A model generated the notes under the pieces. That model saw only the letters and a list, made by a program, of their open reading frames with translations. It was not told where the DNA came from and searched no databases. Positions 15,691-25,243 of a DNA stretch of 34,545 bases are shown here, one piece after another. Both the position numbers and the translations under genes were made by a program. Origin of the DNA: Planctomycetota bacterium (GTDB taxonomy: Bacteria; Planctomycetota; UBA1135; JACQFD01); contig JAEUHX010000020.1 in the NCBI GenBank assembly GCA_016792805.1, forward strand, positions 1 to 34,545, in the 5' to 3' direction. Each line of letters starts with the position of its first letter. Positions within the stretch are counted from its first letter, which is position 1.

Positions 15691-17367
15691 TCACCCGAAT
15701 CGGGCGAGGGTTTCCATCTGCTGTCCGACCAGGACCAGCTCGTCGATGGCGCGGGTGGCTCCGACGTAGAGGAGCCTGCGCTCGTCGTCCAGAACTCCAG
15801 GCCGGTGGAGCGCGCGGCGAACGCTCTTCGGGACGCGTGCGTCGAGGAGGACGAGGCTTCGCTCCTGGCCCTTGGACTGATGGAGCGTTGTGAGGACGAG
15901 AAGGTCGGGTCGGTTCAGCAGGTCGCGGCCGTGGATTCTCGCGAGCTCTGCGATCCCGAGGGCCGCCTTCGGGAGTCGCGCCAGGTGGATCGCCGCCGAA
16001 ACGCTCCCGGCGTTGACGAGCGGCCGCAGGTCAACTCCCTCGACAAGCAGCGCCTCGATGGACGGCGCTTCCTCAAACCGAAGCTTCGGTCGCCCTGCGG
16101 AGCTGAAGAAACGTGCCCCCGTCGCCGGTAACGGGAGGATGCCAATCAACGTCGCCAGGTCGTGCGCTTTGGGCTGCGTGCTCCTTCGTACGTCCAACAG
16201 CGCTCGGACGCACGCGAGCGTGCTAGCGTCGTTGAGCGGCGCCCGCCCTCCCTTCTGAAAGATGTAAGGAAGCCGGCAAGCCTCCAGCGACTTGGCCCAG
16301 GTGCGCAGCAGCGCGTGCGAGCGGGCCAGGACGAAGACCCTCTGTCGGCTCTCCACCGCCACCCGCACGCGCTCGAGCGCAGCGCTTCGAGAGAGCCGTC
16401 GGAGGCACCCGTCTCGGGCCACCGGCTCGTAGGGCGCGTCGATCCGGGATCGGCAGCGCAGGACGATGCCGCGGGCGAAGCGGTGGACGGATCGCGGCAC
16501 TCGGTGCGATTGCGTCAAGCGGCGGGCGACGAAGCCCTGTTCGGTGAGTGCGAGGAAGTGCTCGGGATCCGCGCCGGCCCAGCGGTGGACGGTCTGATCG
16601 GGGTCGCCAACGCAGACAACGCGCTGGGCGGACTGCGCCCAGCGCTGAAAGAGCCGCCACATCAGCTTCGTGCAGTCCTGCGCCTCATCGAGGAGCAACA
16701 GCGCCCGAGCCGGTGGCGCGGCTTCGGCAAGCTCGAGCGCCCGGATCAGCATGTCGGTGAAATCGATCGCCCCTTCTGCGTCTTTCAGCGCCTCGTACTC
16801 GTGAATCACGCGCCGCAGCTCGGCGAATGACCGCATGGGGACGAGCTTGCGGGCTCCTTCGGCGGTGAGCGGCTGAAGGCTGTGCCGTGCCCAGTCGTGG
16901 ACTCGGATGGCGTCTTCCACGAGCGGCCTTTCGAATCGGCGGAGCAACGGATCCCCGCGGCGTCCGGGCTCCGACTCAAATCGCTCATCGAGAAGCTCCT
17001 CGGGTCCCTCCCCGCTGGTCTCGTGCTGCCTCAGAAGAGCCAAGCCGCGTCCTGGGAGGTAAAGCGCCCGGACACCGTCGCAGGCGCGTCGAAACGCCTC
17101 GGCGTGGATCGTCGAGCACATTCGCGTCTGGTCGCGGATGCTGAGCGGAAACTCGCGCCCGACACGCACCTGAAGCTCATGAGCCGCCGCTCGGGAGAAG
17201 GAGCAGCTCAGGATCTCATCGGGCCTCCGGCACGCCCGCAGTACGGGCAGGATCCACGAGTCCACGCATCGTCGCGTCTTCCCCGTCCCCGGTGGCCCAA
17301 GGAGCACGAGACGCGCCGCCCCGTTGGGTCCCGTATCCGCGTCAGTCAGCGGAGGCGGCGGTTCCAT
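15691..17367 (-). CDS. UvrD/Rep-type superfamily 1 DNA helicase
   Basis: This 558-residue protein has all core SF1A motifs: Walker A GPPGTGKT (24-31), motif II LLLDEAQDC (224-232), motif III GDPDQTVHRWAGAD (254-267), motif V TLHQSKGQE (494-502) and motif VI LLYVGATRA (532-540). It is shorter than UvrD/PcrA (about 720), as in phage and element helicases. Such enzymes unwind DNA 3' to 5' for replication or repair. The start overlaps the end of the PrimPol gene by 26 bases. Together with the upstream genes it forms a replication operon: PrimPol for priming, this helicase for unwinding. It is the last gene of the minus-strand cluster. Confidence 0.85.
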   Translation of the reverse strand: MEPPPPLTDADTGPNGAARLVLLGPPGTGKTRRCVDSWILPVLRACRRPDEILSCSFSRAAAHELQVRVGREFPLSIRDQTRMCSTIHAEAFRRACDGVRALYLPGRGLALLRQHETSGEGPEELLDERFESEPGRRGDPLLRRFERPLVEDAIRVHDWARHSLQPLTAEGARKLVPMRSFAELRRVIHEYEALKDAEGAIDFTDMLIRALELAEAAPPARALLLLDEAQDCTKLMWRLFQRWAQSAQRVVCVGDPDQTVHRWAGADPEHFLALTEQGFVARRLTQSHRVPRSVHRFARGIVLRCRSRIDAPYEPVARDGCLRRLSRSAALERVRVAVESRQRVFVLARSHALLRTWAKSLEACRLPYIFQKGGRAPLNDASTLACVRALLDVRRSTQPKAHDLATLIGILPLPATGARFFSSAGRPKLRFEEAPSIEALLVEGVDLRPLVNAGSVSAAIHLARLPKAALGIAELARIHGRDLLNRPDLLVLTTLHQSKGQERSLVLLDARVPKSVRRALHRPGVLDDERRLLYVGATRAIDELVLVGQQMETLARFG

Positions 17368-19375
17368 GGGGCGCGGACGGCGCCGGGATTCCTACGATGG
17401 CGGCGTCAAAGCGCCAGAGGTCAAGCGTGCGTTTCATCGTCGAGCTTACGACCTCGACCGTTGTGGCGCCGAGCGATGCGACCGCCGCCAAGATGTCCGG
17501 ACGCGTCACGCGCTCGTCCTCCATGGCCTCCTTCACGGCGCGGATCAGTGTCTCCTTCGAGATTCGATAGCTCAGCGGGGATCCCTCGGGGTCTCGATCG
17601 ATCTGGATGGCCCCGTTCGCAAGCTCCGCCTCCTCCTCGCACGGCGGCGCCTCACGAACGCAGCGGCAAATCACTTCGCGCAGCGCCCCCGAGGACGTCT
17701 CGGCCGAGGTAACGATCTTTGTCCCGAGCGACTTCTGAGCCTCGAGGAGATGCGATGCCCACGCCGACTCGCAGCCCTTGAAGCTTGGGAGAAGGAGACC
17801 GTAGCTCGCCACTCGCGCTCGAAGGGCCTTCCAGGAGGTGAGCGTCTTCCCATCGACCGAGGTCAGGTGAGCCTTTTGCCCCTGGAAGGAAAGGGAGAGC
17901 GAGAAGACACCTTCGTCGCGAACGTCGGCAACGACTCGATGGAGCTCGAGGATGTCGAGCCCTTCGATCCTCTTCTTGTCCGGCGCGGGTTCTCGTTCGG
18001 GCTCACCCACGTGCTCGAGCGCTCGTTCGATCCGCTTGATCTCTCGGTCGGGGATTGGTGGCTGCGGCAGCGCCGACGGCTTGGTGCGGGCGCCGGATTG
18101 AAACGCCGCTCGCAGGGTGGCGTCGTTCGGGACCAAGCTCACGACCTGCTCGGCGACTCCATAGCGCGCAGCCTTGGCGCCAAACCAACGCCAGTTGTCT
18201 TCGCGGAAGAGATGAGCGGCCAAGATCTCCCGCAGCTTGCGAAGGGCGCTCGAGGACGGCACTCCCGATGCGTGCGAGGAATGATCGTCGTTGGGGGCTC
18301 CGCCCTCTCCCTGCGGGAACCGCACGCGGTCCCCGTGCTCAGAGCGACGGCCTGGATCGAGATAGCCCTCGGCTCGCAAATGCTCGACGCGCCCCCGAGG
18401 GCCCGGGCGGCCGGCCGCGAACGCATCGAGATCGAGGACGCTCCCCACAAATCCGGAGGCAGAAGCAGTCCCACATCCTGGTGCGTCCGCGCCATGATTT
18501 GTGGAGAAGCAGAACCATCGTTGGTGGTCCTCGGGAGTTCTGTGAAAAGAGTCTCGGTGGCCGCAGGCGGGGCATGGATAGTTTGGATCGGGATTTGTGG
18601 GCCATTGGGCGGTCGCAGAATTGCGGTCTCGCAAGTATCGAGCGACAGCGTCGTCGAGGTCGCGATTGGGGTTGCCTCTGCCGGCGCTCTTGGGCGGCTC
18701 GGGTGGCGTTGGCGGGAGTGCGTGAGCCGCGAGTTCGGCGAGCGTGAAGGGCGCACTTCGGCCAAGATGGATGAGTGCATTCCTCGCCTCACCGTCCACC
18801 GTGCCTCGGGGCGCGAAGTACGCGCGCTTCGCATCGGTCGTGGCGCCTTCGTCGATGTGAAGAAAGACCGCGCTGCCGCTCTGCTCATCGAGCTTCGCGC
18901 GCTGAAGAAGCTCGTGAGTCCACACCACGGCGCCACGGGCCGCCGTCTTCCAGGACTCGAGATCGCAAGCCGGCGCGCCGAAGAGCAGCGCCATCCGCAG
19001 CCCGTGCGGTGTCGCGTGCCAAAACGAGCCGAGCGCGAGCTGGGGCGCGAAGCGCTCGACGAAATCTGTGGGGATTGCCGCCTTCTCGAGCTTCCCCCCT
19101 GCGTTGCGGCGGCCGCAATCGATATCCACCACAATTCCACTTGCGGCGATCCACCCGCTTTGTCGCGACCGCGAGTCGTTCTCCCAACGGCACGGGCTCC
19201 ACATCCAGGGCCTCTTCGGTGGCAGCGCGTCGAGGATTTGTGCATTCCACGCCGCGAACGGCTCCGTGCCCTCCCATCGGTAATATTTCCCCTGCGTCGT
19301 TGTCCTACCGCCGGCGAGGATCGTGATGCCGAGCGTGGGCTCGTGGCCCGGCGGAGGATCGTGGGGCGCGATCAT
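17342..19375 (-). CDS. PrimPol-like primase-polymerase with zinc finger
   Basis: This 677-residue protein (start at ATG 19375, where the fold begins; the frame is open to 19483) resembles archaeo-eukaryotic primase (PrimPol) proteins of mobile elements. DhD is VDIDCG at 83-88, a possible sxH is SFWHATPHGLR at 117-127, and the third Asp is in FLHIDEG at 171-177. A zinc finger follows (CPACGHRDSF at 268-277, CFSTNHG at 289-295, CG at 301-302), which is typical for binding template or initiating nucleotides. The C-terminal half is helical with a winged-helix-like segment near the end (PLSYRISKETLIRAVKEAMEDE). It likely primes replication of the element. It lies seven bases downstream of the HTH gene and overlaps the helicase gene. 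Two GATTTGTG motifs and two CACAAATC-type motifs lie inside. Confidence 0.65.
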   Translation of the reverse strand: MIAPHDPPPGHEPTLGITILAGGRTTTQGKYYRWEGTEPFAAWNAQILDALPPKRPWMWSPCRWENDSRSRQSGWIAASGIVVDIDCGRRNAGGKLEKAAIPTDFVERFAPQLALGSFWHATPHGLRMALLFGAPACDLESWKTAARGAVVWTHELLQRAKLDEQSGSAVFLHIDEGATTDAKRAYFAPRGTVDGEARNALIHLGRSAPFTLAELAAHALPPTPPEPPKSAGRGNPNRDLDDAVARYLRDRNSATAQWPTNPDPNYPCPACGHRDSFHRTPEDHQRWFCFSTNHGADAPGCGTASASGFVGSVLDLDAFAAGRPGPRGRVEHLRAEGYLDPGRRSEHGDRVRFPQGEGGAPNDDHSSHASGVPSSSALRKLREILAAHLFREDNWRWFGAKAARYGVAEQVVSLVPNDATLRAAFQSGARTKPSALPQPPIPDREIKRIERALEHVGEPEREPAPDKKRIEGLDILELHRVVADVRDEGVFSLSLSFQGQKAHLTSVDGKTLTSWKALRARVASYGLLLPSFKGCESAWASHLLEAQKSLGTKIVTSAETSSGALREVICRCVREAPPCEEEAELANGAIQIDRDPEGSPLSYRISKETLIRAVKEAMEDERVTRPDILAAVASLGATTVEVVSSTMKRTLDLWRFDAAIVGIPAPSAPHGTAASAD

Positions 19376-19382
19376 GGGGGCC

Positions 19383-19886
19383 TCAGGCTCCGACGCGTGG
19401 TGGCGTCGAGGACGCGGCGAGGATCTCTGGGTGGCCCTGCGGGGGCACGGAGTCGGCGAGCGCCACGGTGCGCTTCTCCACAATTTCTCGGACCGCCCGG
19501 GTCACAGAAACGGTGGTGCCGCCTCGGCGAGAGGGCTCCTCGAAGAGCTGGCGCTCCTCGCGCATGGCCATGAGTAACGTCTTTGCGGCCCCTTCGGCCG
19601 ATTCGAGCGGCCGCGCTCTGAGCACCTCGAGGGCTTTTGCTTGCACGGCTCGAATGGTCCGCAGGTGGCGCTCGTGCAGTGAGGAGAGGTCTTCGCTCAG
19701 CTTCTCGGCGGCTTTTGTGCGGGCTTTCTCCTCGAACTCGGCGAGCTGGCGCTGCCAGCTGTCGCGCTGGGCTCGCTGGTAGACGCTGCGCTTGCTACAG
19801 CCGATTTCTTGAGCGAGGAGGCGATAGGAGCGCCCCGCGCCCATGGCGAGGTAGCGCTCGAAGGCGTCGTGCGGGATGCGGGTCAT
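19383..19886 (-). CDS. HTH protein, small-terminase-like
   Basis: This 167-residue protein starts with DAFERYLAMGAGRSYRLLAQEIGCSKRSVYQRAQRDSWQRQL, an HTH of the kind found in phage small-terminase-like and transposase-related proteins. A long coiled coil (about 50-115, EEKARTKAAEKLSEDLSSL...) follows, then a C-terminal segment rich in Arg, Thr and Val. ATG at 19886 overlaps the stop of the ParB-methyltransferase gene in an ATGA arrangement, indicating translational coupling. No large terminase, portal or capsid gene follows, so packaging is doubtful. It may instead be an origin-binding or regulatory protein of the element. The frame is open to 20396, but that part is an Arg/Pro-rich shadow of the methyltransferase. 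Confidence 0.65.
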   Translation of the reverse strand: MTRIPHDAFERYLAMGAGRSYRLLAQEIGCSKRSVYQRAQRDSWQRQLAEFEEKARTKAAEKLSEDLSSLHERHLRTIRAVQAKALEVLRARPLESAEGAAKTLLMAMREERQLFEEPSRRGGTTVSVTRAVREIVEKRTVALADSVPPQGHPEILAASSTPPRVGA

Positions 19887-21163
19887 GCCAGGCGCTCCTT
19901 CGCAAGCGCTTCGAAGGTGCGGCCGTCGCCGGCGAGCACCGCTTTCTGTTGCGTTGCGGTTTGCCATCGCTCGATCGCGACGTCCACAAATGTGGGCTCG
20001 ATTTCGATGGCGCGGCAGCGGCGGCGCTCGCGCTCGGCGGCGATCAGCTGACTTCCGCTGCCGCTGAACGGCTCGAAGCACAAATCGCCGACCTGCGTGT
20101 GCTTGCGCATGGGGCGGGCAAAAAGCTCGACCGGCTTCTCCGTCGGGTGCTCGTTCCCCACGACGCGCGCCTTTCCGTCCCAGTCCACGGTCCAGACACT
20201 TGTGAACTCGTGCTGGCCGTCGTGCGGCGGCATGCTCCCCTTGCGCCAGCCCATCACGCACGGCTCGTGCTGGTAGTGCCAGAAGGCGCGGCCGAACACG
20301 CTCGTGGGCTTGACCCAGACGATCTGCTGGGCGTCGAGGATGCCGACTTCCTCCCAGATTTGTTGAATGAGGCCGAGGCGCTTGTGGGCGTGCCACGTGT
20401 AGATCGCGGCGTGCGGCGCCAGGACGCGCAGCACTTGAGTGAACACTGCGCGGAAGAAGCCCTCGGCGTCGGAGATCTCAATCTCCTTATAGGTCGCCGA
20501 CCAGTCCTTACCGCTCTGGTCGGGCCGCTCGCCCGTGTAGTCAACGAGGTAGGGAGGATCGAAGGCTGCGAGCGCGGCACGCTCGTCCCCCATCAAGCGA
20601 TCGACGTCCTCGGTTTTTGTGCTATCGCCACAGAGAAGGCGGTGCTCGCCGAGGATCCACAAATCGCCGCGGCGCGAAACCGCCTTGGCGGGCGGTGCCG
20701 AGGGCCCGGGATCCTCGAGTTCCCTCGGACCCGCTTGCGCGGCGACCTCCTTCACGAGGGCATCGAGATCGGCTTCGCTGTAGCCCGAGCCCGCGAGCGC
20801 TTCCTCGACCCGAAGCTCCTCAAGAATCTTCGACAGAAGCTCCAGATCCCATGTGGCCAGCTCGCCCGTACGATTGAGCGCCACTCCGATCGCCTTCGCT
20901 TCGGTGTCGGTCACGTCCACGGCCACAATTTGGCAGTGCGTCCAGCCGAGGCTTCGCATGGCCTCGACGCGCCCGTGGCCAGCGAGGATCCGCAGGGTGC
21001 CCGATTGGACGACCAGCGGCTCGAGCTGGCCGTGAACCTCGAGGCTTGCGCGGATGGCGGCGAGATTGTGCTCGCCGTGGATTCGGGGATTCTGAGGGCT
21101 CGGGATCAGGGACTCGAGCGCAACGCTCTCAATCACGAGCGGCGGTGCTGCGGAATGGGTCAT
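19883..21163 (-). CDS. ParB-N domain / DNA methyltransferase fusion
   Basis: Residues 11-100 of this 426-residue protein form a ParB/sulfiredoxin-like nuclease-type domain (PSPQNPRIHGEHNLAAIRAS, AGHGRVEAMRSLG). Residues about 165-400 form a beta-class DNA methyltransferase: motif IV DPPY at 202-205 comes before motif I FEPFSGSGS at 363-371, and HPTEKPVELFARP is at 339-351. DPPY indicates N6-adenine or N4-cytosine methylation. Such fusions are common in phages and integrative elements, usually without a cognate restriction enzyme, and protect or regulate the element. The recognition sequence is unknown. It is coupled to the HTH gene by ATGA overlap and is separated from the next upstream gene by about 1.7 kb without a gene. 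Confidence 0.85.
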   Translation of the reverse strand: MTHSAAPPLVIESVALESLIPSPQNPRIHGEHNLAAIRASLEVHGQLEPLVVQSGTLRILAGHGRVEAMRSLGWTHCQIVAVDVTDTEAKAIGVALNRTGELATWDLELLSKILEELRVEEALAGSGYSEADLDALVKEVAAQAGPRELEDPGPSAPPAKAVSRRGDLWILGEHRLLCGDSTKTEDVDRLMGDERAALAAFDPPYLVDYTGERPDQSGKDWSATYKEIEISDAEGFFRAVFTQVLRVLAPHAAIYTWHAHKRLGLIQQIWEEVGILDAQQIVWVKPTSVFGRAFWHYQHEPCVMGWRKGSMPPHDGQHEFTSVWTVDWDGKARVVGNEHPTEKPVELFARPMRKHTQVGDLCFEPFSGSGSQLIAAERERRRCRAIEIEPTFVDVAIERWQTATQQKAVLAGDGRTFEALAKERLA

Positions 21164-22888
21164 GGAACCTCACGCGTTTTGTGAGTTTGAAGCGTAGCCT
21201 TGACCCTCACAACTTCCCCGGAAACTCCCCGCTCGATTTGTGGTGAACTCTCGAAGGGGTGAAGCAAGCGGTAGCAACAAGGCGCAAGAAGACGCAACGC
21301 GGCGCGTTTCGCTCTTGGAGGCACGCGGAGCCCGCGCCGCTCGCTCGAACGCGAGGGCGGCAACGGCGGGTGCTTCGGCCCGAGGCTTTCCGTGCGGGCG
21401 GTCCGACGAGCCAGCGCGGAGTGTGCGGCTTCGAGGACCGACAAGTCGCCGCGGCAACCGAGAGCCGCGCCGATTTTGTGGTGAAATTTGCGAGGGCCTA
21501 AGCAAAAGCGCGTTCTCTGAGTTTCCCCCCGTACCCCGGGGTCCCTTTCGCACAGAAACGCTCCCGCAGGCGCGTCCGGAAACTCCGCACGATGTTCGGC
21601 CGCCGCGAGCCCCCCACACCGGCCGACAAGCCCCACAGAGCCCACAAATCCCGGTGGAATGGACTCGAGGTTTCCCGCGCAGATCGGTATCGCGGGGGCG
21701 CGACGCACTGCGCGGTCTCCCAGAGGCGCTCGCTCGCCAAACGGCCCGGTGCCGCTCAGAGGTCGCCGCGGAATTGGAGCGCACATTTGAGGCGGGCCTT
21801 CCGCGATCGCTGGCTGCGGTTTCCCGCCGTACCCCGGTCTCGGTCTCGTTCCGTGCGGCGCGCCGCCGTGGGCATTCGGCCGTCCGTGGCCCGGGGCACC
21901 TCGCGGGTTGGACCGCTGCGCCCCCACCGAATCCGCCGCATCGGCGGCCGGAATTGTGCGTTCGCATCGGGATCGCCGTCCCAACTCGGACTCGAGCCGG
22001 GAGCGGAAGCGGCCATTCGGGTGCGCCTGCGACCAAGGCCTCGCGCCGCCTGGTGCCCACGGATTGCGCACAGTGCCGCCACGTTCGCGCCGGACGCCGC
22101 GCGCGCGTTCCGCCACGAATTGTGGCCAGGCGCGGCCACAGCGCCGCCTGCGCGCAACGGCGGCGAAGCGCACGGATGCTCGAGCGTTGCGGCGCACGCG
22201 CAGTTCGGAATCCCGCAAATCCCAGTGGATCTTGCCCGCCTCACCGAGCCAGCGTGGGTGCGCGCCGCTTCTGAAAGACCGCGCCGATGGGAGAGCGCAT
22301 TCAACGCCAAGGGCGGGCGCCTTCGGGCGCCGACGATCCCCACAACTCCGCGTGCCTTCTGGGGGCATTCCGCAGCCGCGTCCACGCAGGCAATTCCGCC
22401 ACAAATCGATTGGCCGCCACGCGCCCCCTTTCGAAAAGTAGCCTCGCCGCGGCGCTGGCCGCGCTCGATCGGAAACCCGCTGGGGATGCGCAATCGGCAA
22501 AGCGATCTGTGAATCCGACCCCCGAGATTCGCGCCAAACGGCCGCCCCGGGTGCGCAAGCCAGCCGGTCGGCTCCGCGGAGCTACCGACCCCAAAGTGCG
22601 CGGCTTTTGTTTCGTTTCTGCGCGCGCGCATTCCCGGCTGCGCCGAGCATTTGAGGCTTCGGTGAGTGTCCCCAACTCCCGCGACGTGCGGAGCTTGCGG
22701 CGGAATCGGGCCAAATTGCGATGTCTCGGGAGTCGAGCAGAAACGAGTTGCGCAGCGAAGCCAAAGCGATGCGTGGATGGGTACAAAAGCGCTCGTGCGG
22801 GCCGCTGCATTCGTACTCGTGAGCCTGCGCGTTCTGCTGCATTTATGAGTCGCATCGGGCCGCTCGAAGGCTCGCGTGGACTCACGGC
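21164..22888. other. 1.7-kb GC-rich region without a convincing gene, with scattered imperfect repeats
   Basis: Several frames of 300-450 codons are open here on both strands, but all encode Arg/Ala/Gly/Pro-rich, low-information sequence typical of antisense or non-coding high-GC DNA. Imperfect direct repeats are visible. Two ~38-base copies begin CGATTTGTGGTGAA (21234) and CGATTTTGTGGTGAA (21471). CCGGAAACTCC occurs at about 21219 and 21574, TTTCCCCCCGTACCCCGG at about 21522 and a near copy at about 21822, and CAAATCCCGGTGGA at about 21646 with a near copy at about 22217. Three exact GATTTGTG/CACAAATC motifs fall inside. It may be the replication origin, a long RNA or a decayed gene. Confidence 0.5.
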
Positions 22889-25243
22889 TCAGCGGCTCGC
22901 GTGTGCGCTCAGTCCCTTCGGGTCAGCCGCGAAAGCCGATTCGCTCAGAAACTCGCGGCGAAGGTGAAGTACCGAATAGTTCACGCCACCGATGCGCCTC
23001 AAGACCACGTGCCGGCGCCGTCCGGGGTTTCGCGATTGAAGCCAGCGTGCGCGGGCGAACGTCCGGCCGACTTGATTGCGTTGGATGGGTAACGACTCAG
23101 TTTCAGCTTGCTGGAGCACTGCGTAGCTCGCGTGAGGGAGCAGCCAGATTCCTTCGTCGGCGGCGATCCAACCGATTCGTGCGCCACGGGGCTGCCAGTC
23201 ACCCTGCGCATTTCGCTCCCAGCCCCAAATCCGCGGATCGTGACCCGGGGCTTCCTCGGTGGCGCTTGCGAGGTGCGCGCGGCCATCGTGGAGGCACTGG
23301 CGGAGTGCGCGCTCGAGGGCGCAGGCGCGTTCGAGATCGGGCTCGGGGCGCGCGACGTTCGCGGCGCTTGGGATCGCGCTCAGCGCGGCGCAGACGCGGC
23401 TCCAAGTGGTCGCGGCGGCGGCTTTGGGGAGCGCTCCGACGTCCTGGGCAAACCGCAGAAACTCGCTCCATCCCGCCTCGAGGTGAGCGCACGGCACAGG
23501 GCGGTGGCTTGCGCCTACGCGGTTTCCCAGCTCATGCAGCACGGACTCGATTTGTGGTGCAAGCCACGCCACGTAAGCGGCCATCGCGCGAGCGAGTTGC
23601 CCTCGGGAGGCGGCGGACTGCGCGGCTGCGAGCGCGACGGGATCGGGCGCCTGGCGCGCGAGGTCCAAGGAGAGGGCGTCCGCGCCGCGGCCAACTGTGG
23701 AGAGCCGAAATGTGGGGACTCGCGCTGCGCCGTCGAATGCGATCGGCACGTCCTTCAGCGCAGAAACCGTTTCGGGAGAAAGCGGCAAATGCGAGGGCTC
23801 CAATCCCGGGGCGAAGCACGCAATCACAAGGGCAGCGAGCGCCTTCCGAACATCGACCTGACTTCCTTCGAGCGAGAGCGCAAGGTCGCACGGACCGAGC
23901 GGCGCTCGAAGCGCGCAGCCCAAAAGCGGCACCATCACGCGGTCGCTCGCGAGCTCGAGGAGCCCCAGCACGCAGGCGACGTCGTCCCGAAGCGCCTCAC
24001 CCGTCGAGCCATTGCCGAGCGCCCACCGGCGTGCGGCCGCTGGGAGCTGGACCTCGATCGACTCGCACGCGCTCCCTGCATCCAGAAAGCGCCATGCGCC
24101 GTCGGGCAGCCGATGCCAGCCCACGCTGCGCACGGCGGTGCGCACGTGCCGATGGGCGCTCGAGCGCAGGATGGCTTCGCGCACGCGGTCGCGCTGCAGC
24201 ATTCCGGCACAGATCACGGCGGCTGCACCGAGGTCCCGCTCCACCCAGCGCATCGCGGCGAATTCCTCCGCGTCGATGCGGACCCGTCGCACGCTGCCGG
24301 CGATTTGTGCATCGATCTCGAAGACTCGATGGATCCGATCCCCGAGGTCTTCAATAATCTCGGCCGCGATTTGTGCGGTGAAGTGCGTCAGGGGCTGCTC
24401 CACAAGCCTCCCACGACGGCGATGAAGGACGACCCAGCCGCCCTCTCGCTCCTCGAAGCGCAGGGCTTCGGGGACCGTCGCAGCGGGCTTCGCTCGCGCA
24501 GCGTGCCGCAGCCGCCTCTTCGCATCGCGAAGATCCGATCGAAGCGCCGTAACCCCAATTCTCGTGCGCCGCCGGATCGACTCGAGAATCTTGGTCTGTT
24601 CGCTCGCGGGCAGACGCGTCACACGCTCAAGCAACGCGCGCAGCGCCGCGGCCCGCATATCGACGGAGATCCCCCGGCCAAAACGAACGGCATCGACTGC
24701 CACGGCATGGACGGCCAATGAGAGGGCTTGCTCCAGGTGCGATGCGGTGCCTCCGCGTGCACTCCATTGCTCAAGTGGCAGACGAGCGGCGCGGGCGATT
24801 GTGGCGCCTTCGTTTTTGAGGCTTTCGAATTGGGCGCGCCGCGCAGCCGTCGAGAGATCCAGGCACGCTTCGCTCCATCGCGGCACATCGAGGGCGGCAA
24901 GGGCTGCGGTGACGGCGCCTTCGTGCTCCTCGCCAGCGATCGCGACCGCGATCCGCACAATCACTCCCCGGGGCTCGAGCGCCCGAGCAAGGGCGAGCGC
25001 CTTTGCGTAGTCGTCCTCGCACAGATCGATCGATGGCAACAGAAAGCCCTCGTCGCGCAAGCTCATGGCCGATGCAATCCGATCGAGCGTCTCATCGGTG
25101 GGCTCCCAGCTCGGGATCGCCAAGGCCTCAAATCCAAGCCGCGCCATCTCCTCCGCAGCCGTCTCGCCGACGACGATCAAGACTCGCCGATCGAGGCCCG
25201 CTTGCTGCGGCGGCTCACGCTTCTGTGTGGAATCAAGAGCCAT
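22889..25243 (-). CDS. DUF927-like / TOPRIM-like replication protein with eroded P-loop
   Basis: This 784-residue protein has an N-terminal segment (about 20-110, VLIVVGETAAEEMARLGF, then SIDLCEDDYAKALALARAL) like a degenerate TOPRIM domain. A central DUF927-like part contains RTAVRSVGWHRLPDGAWRF (368-386). At the place where DUF927 ATPases have a P-loop, it reads LEGSQVDVRKALAAL (458-472), so the second Gly and the Lys-Ser/Thr are lost. The following Walker B position (IAFDGA, 501-506) is also weak. It is therefore probably an ATPase-dead relative of element-borne primase/helicase proteins, perhaps a scaffold for the PrimPol. AAGGAG stands eight bases before the ATG. It is the first large gene of the minus-strand replication cluster. 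Family assignment is moderate only. Confidence 0.5.
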   Translation of the reverse strand: MALDSTQKREPPQQAGLDRRVLIVVGETAAEEMARLGFEALAIPSWEPTDETLDRIASAMSLRDEGFLLPSIDLCEDDYAKALALARALEPRGVIVRIAVAIAGEEHEGAVTAALAALDVPRWSEACLDLSTAARRAQFESLKNEGATIARAARLPLEQWSARGGTASHLEQALSLAVHAVAVDAVRFGRGISVDMRAAALRALLERVTRLPASEQTKILESIRRRTRIGVTALRSDLRDAKRRLRHAARAKPAATVPEALRFEEREGGWVVLHRRRGRLVEQPLTHFTAQIAAEIIEDLGDRIHRVFEIDAQIAGSVRRVRIDAEEFAAMRWVERDLGAAAVICAGMLQRDRVREAILRSSAHRHVRTAVRSVGWHRLPDGAWRFLDAGSACESIEVQLPAAARRWALGNGSTGEALRDDVACVLGLLELASDRVMVPLLGCALRAPLGPCDLALSLEGSQVDVRKALAALVIACFAPGLEPSHLPLSPETVSALKDVPIAFDGAARVPTFRLSTVGRGADALSLDLARQAPDPVALAAAQSAASRGQLARAMAAYVAWLAPQIESVLHELGNRVGASHRPVPCAHLEAGWSEFLRFAQDVGALPKAAAATTWSRVCAALSAIPSAANVARPEPDLERACALERALRQCLHDGRAHLASATEEAPGHDPRIWGWERNAQGDWQPRGARIGWIAADEGIWLLPHASYAVLQQAETESLPIQRNQVGRTFARARWLQSRNPGRRRHVVLRRIGGVNYSVLHLRREFLSESAFAADPKGLSAHASR

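Noticed and set aside
15107..15769. A 220-codon plus-strand frame
   Set aside because: It runs through the GGAC repeat region and into the antisense of the helicase gene, and has no protein-like features.
17324..19573. A 749-codon open frame on the plus strand
   Set aside because: It is antisense to the PrimPol gene. The product is Arg/Ala/Gly-rich without motifs, while the minus strand has clear catalytic and zinc motifs.
19383..19886. True phage small terminase
   Set aside because: The HTH is similar, but no large terminase, portal or capsid gene follows, so I kept only a small-terminase-like label.
19637..21184. A 515-codon open frame on the plus strand
   Set aside because: Antisense to the ParB-methyltransferase gene, whose motifs are unmistakable.
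21160..22967. Several open frames of 300-450 codons on both strands
   Set aside because: All encode low-information Arg/Pro/Ala/Gly text and overlap each other. High GC alone gives such frames.
23108..24721. A 537-codon plus-strand frame
   Set aside because: Antisense to the DUF927-like gene and without any recognisable domain.
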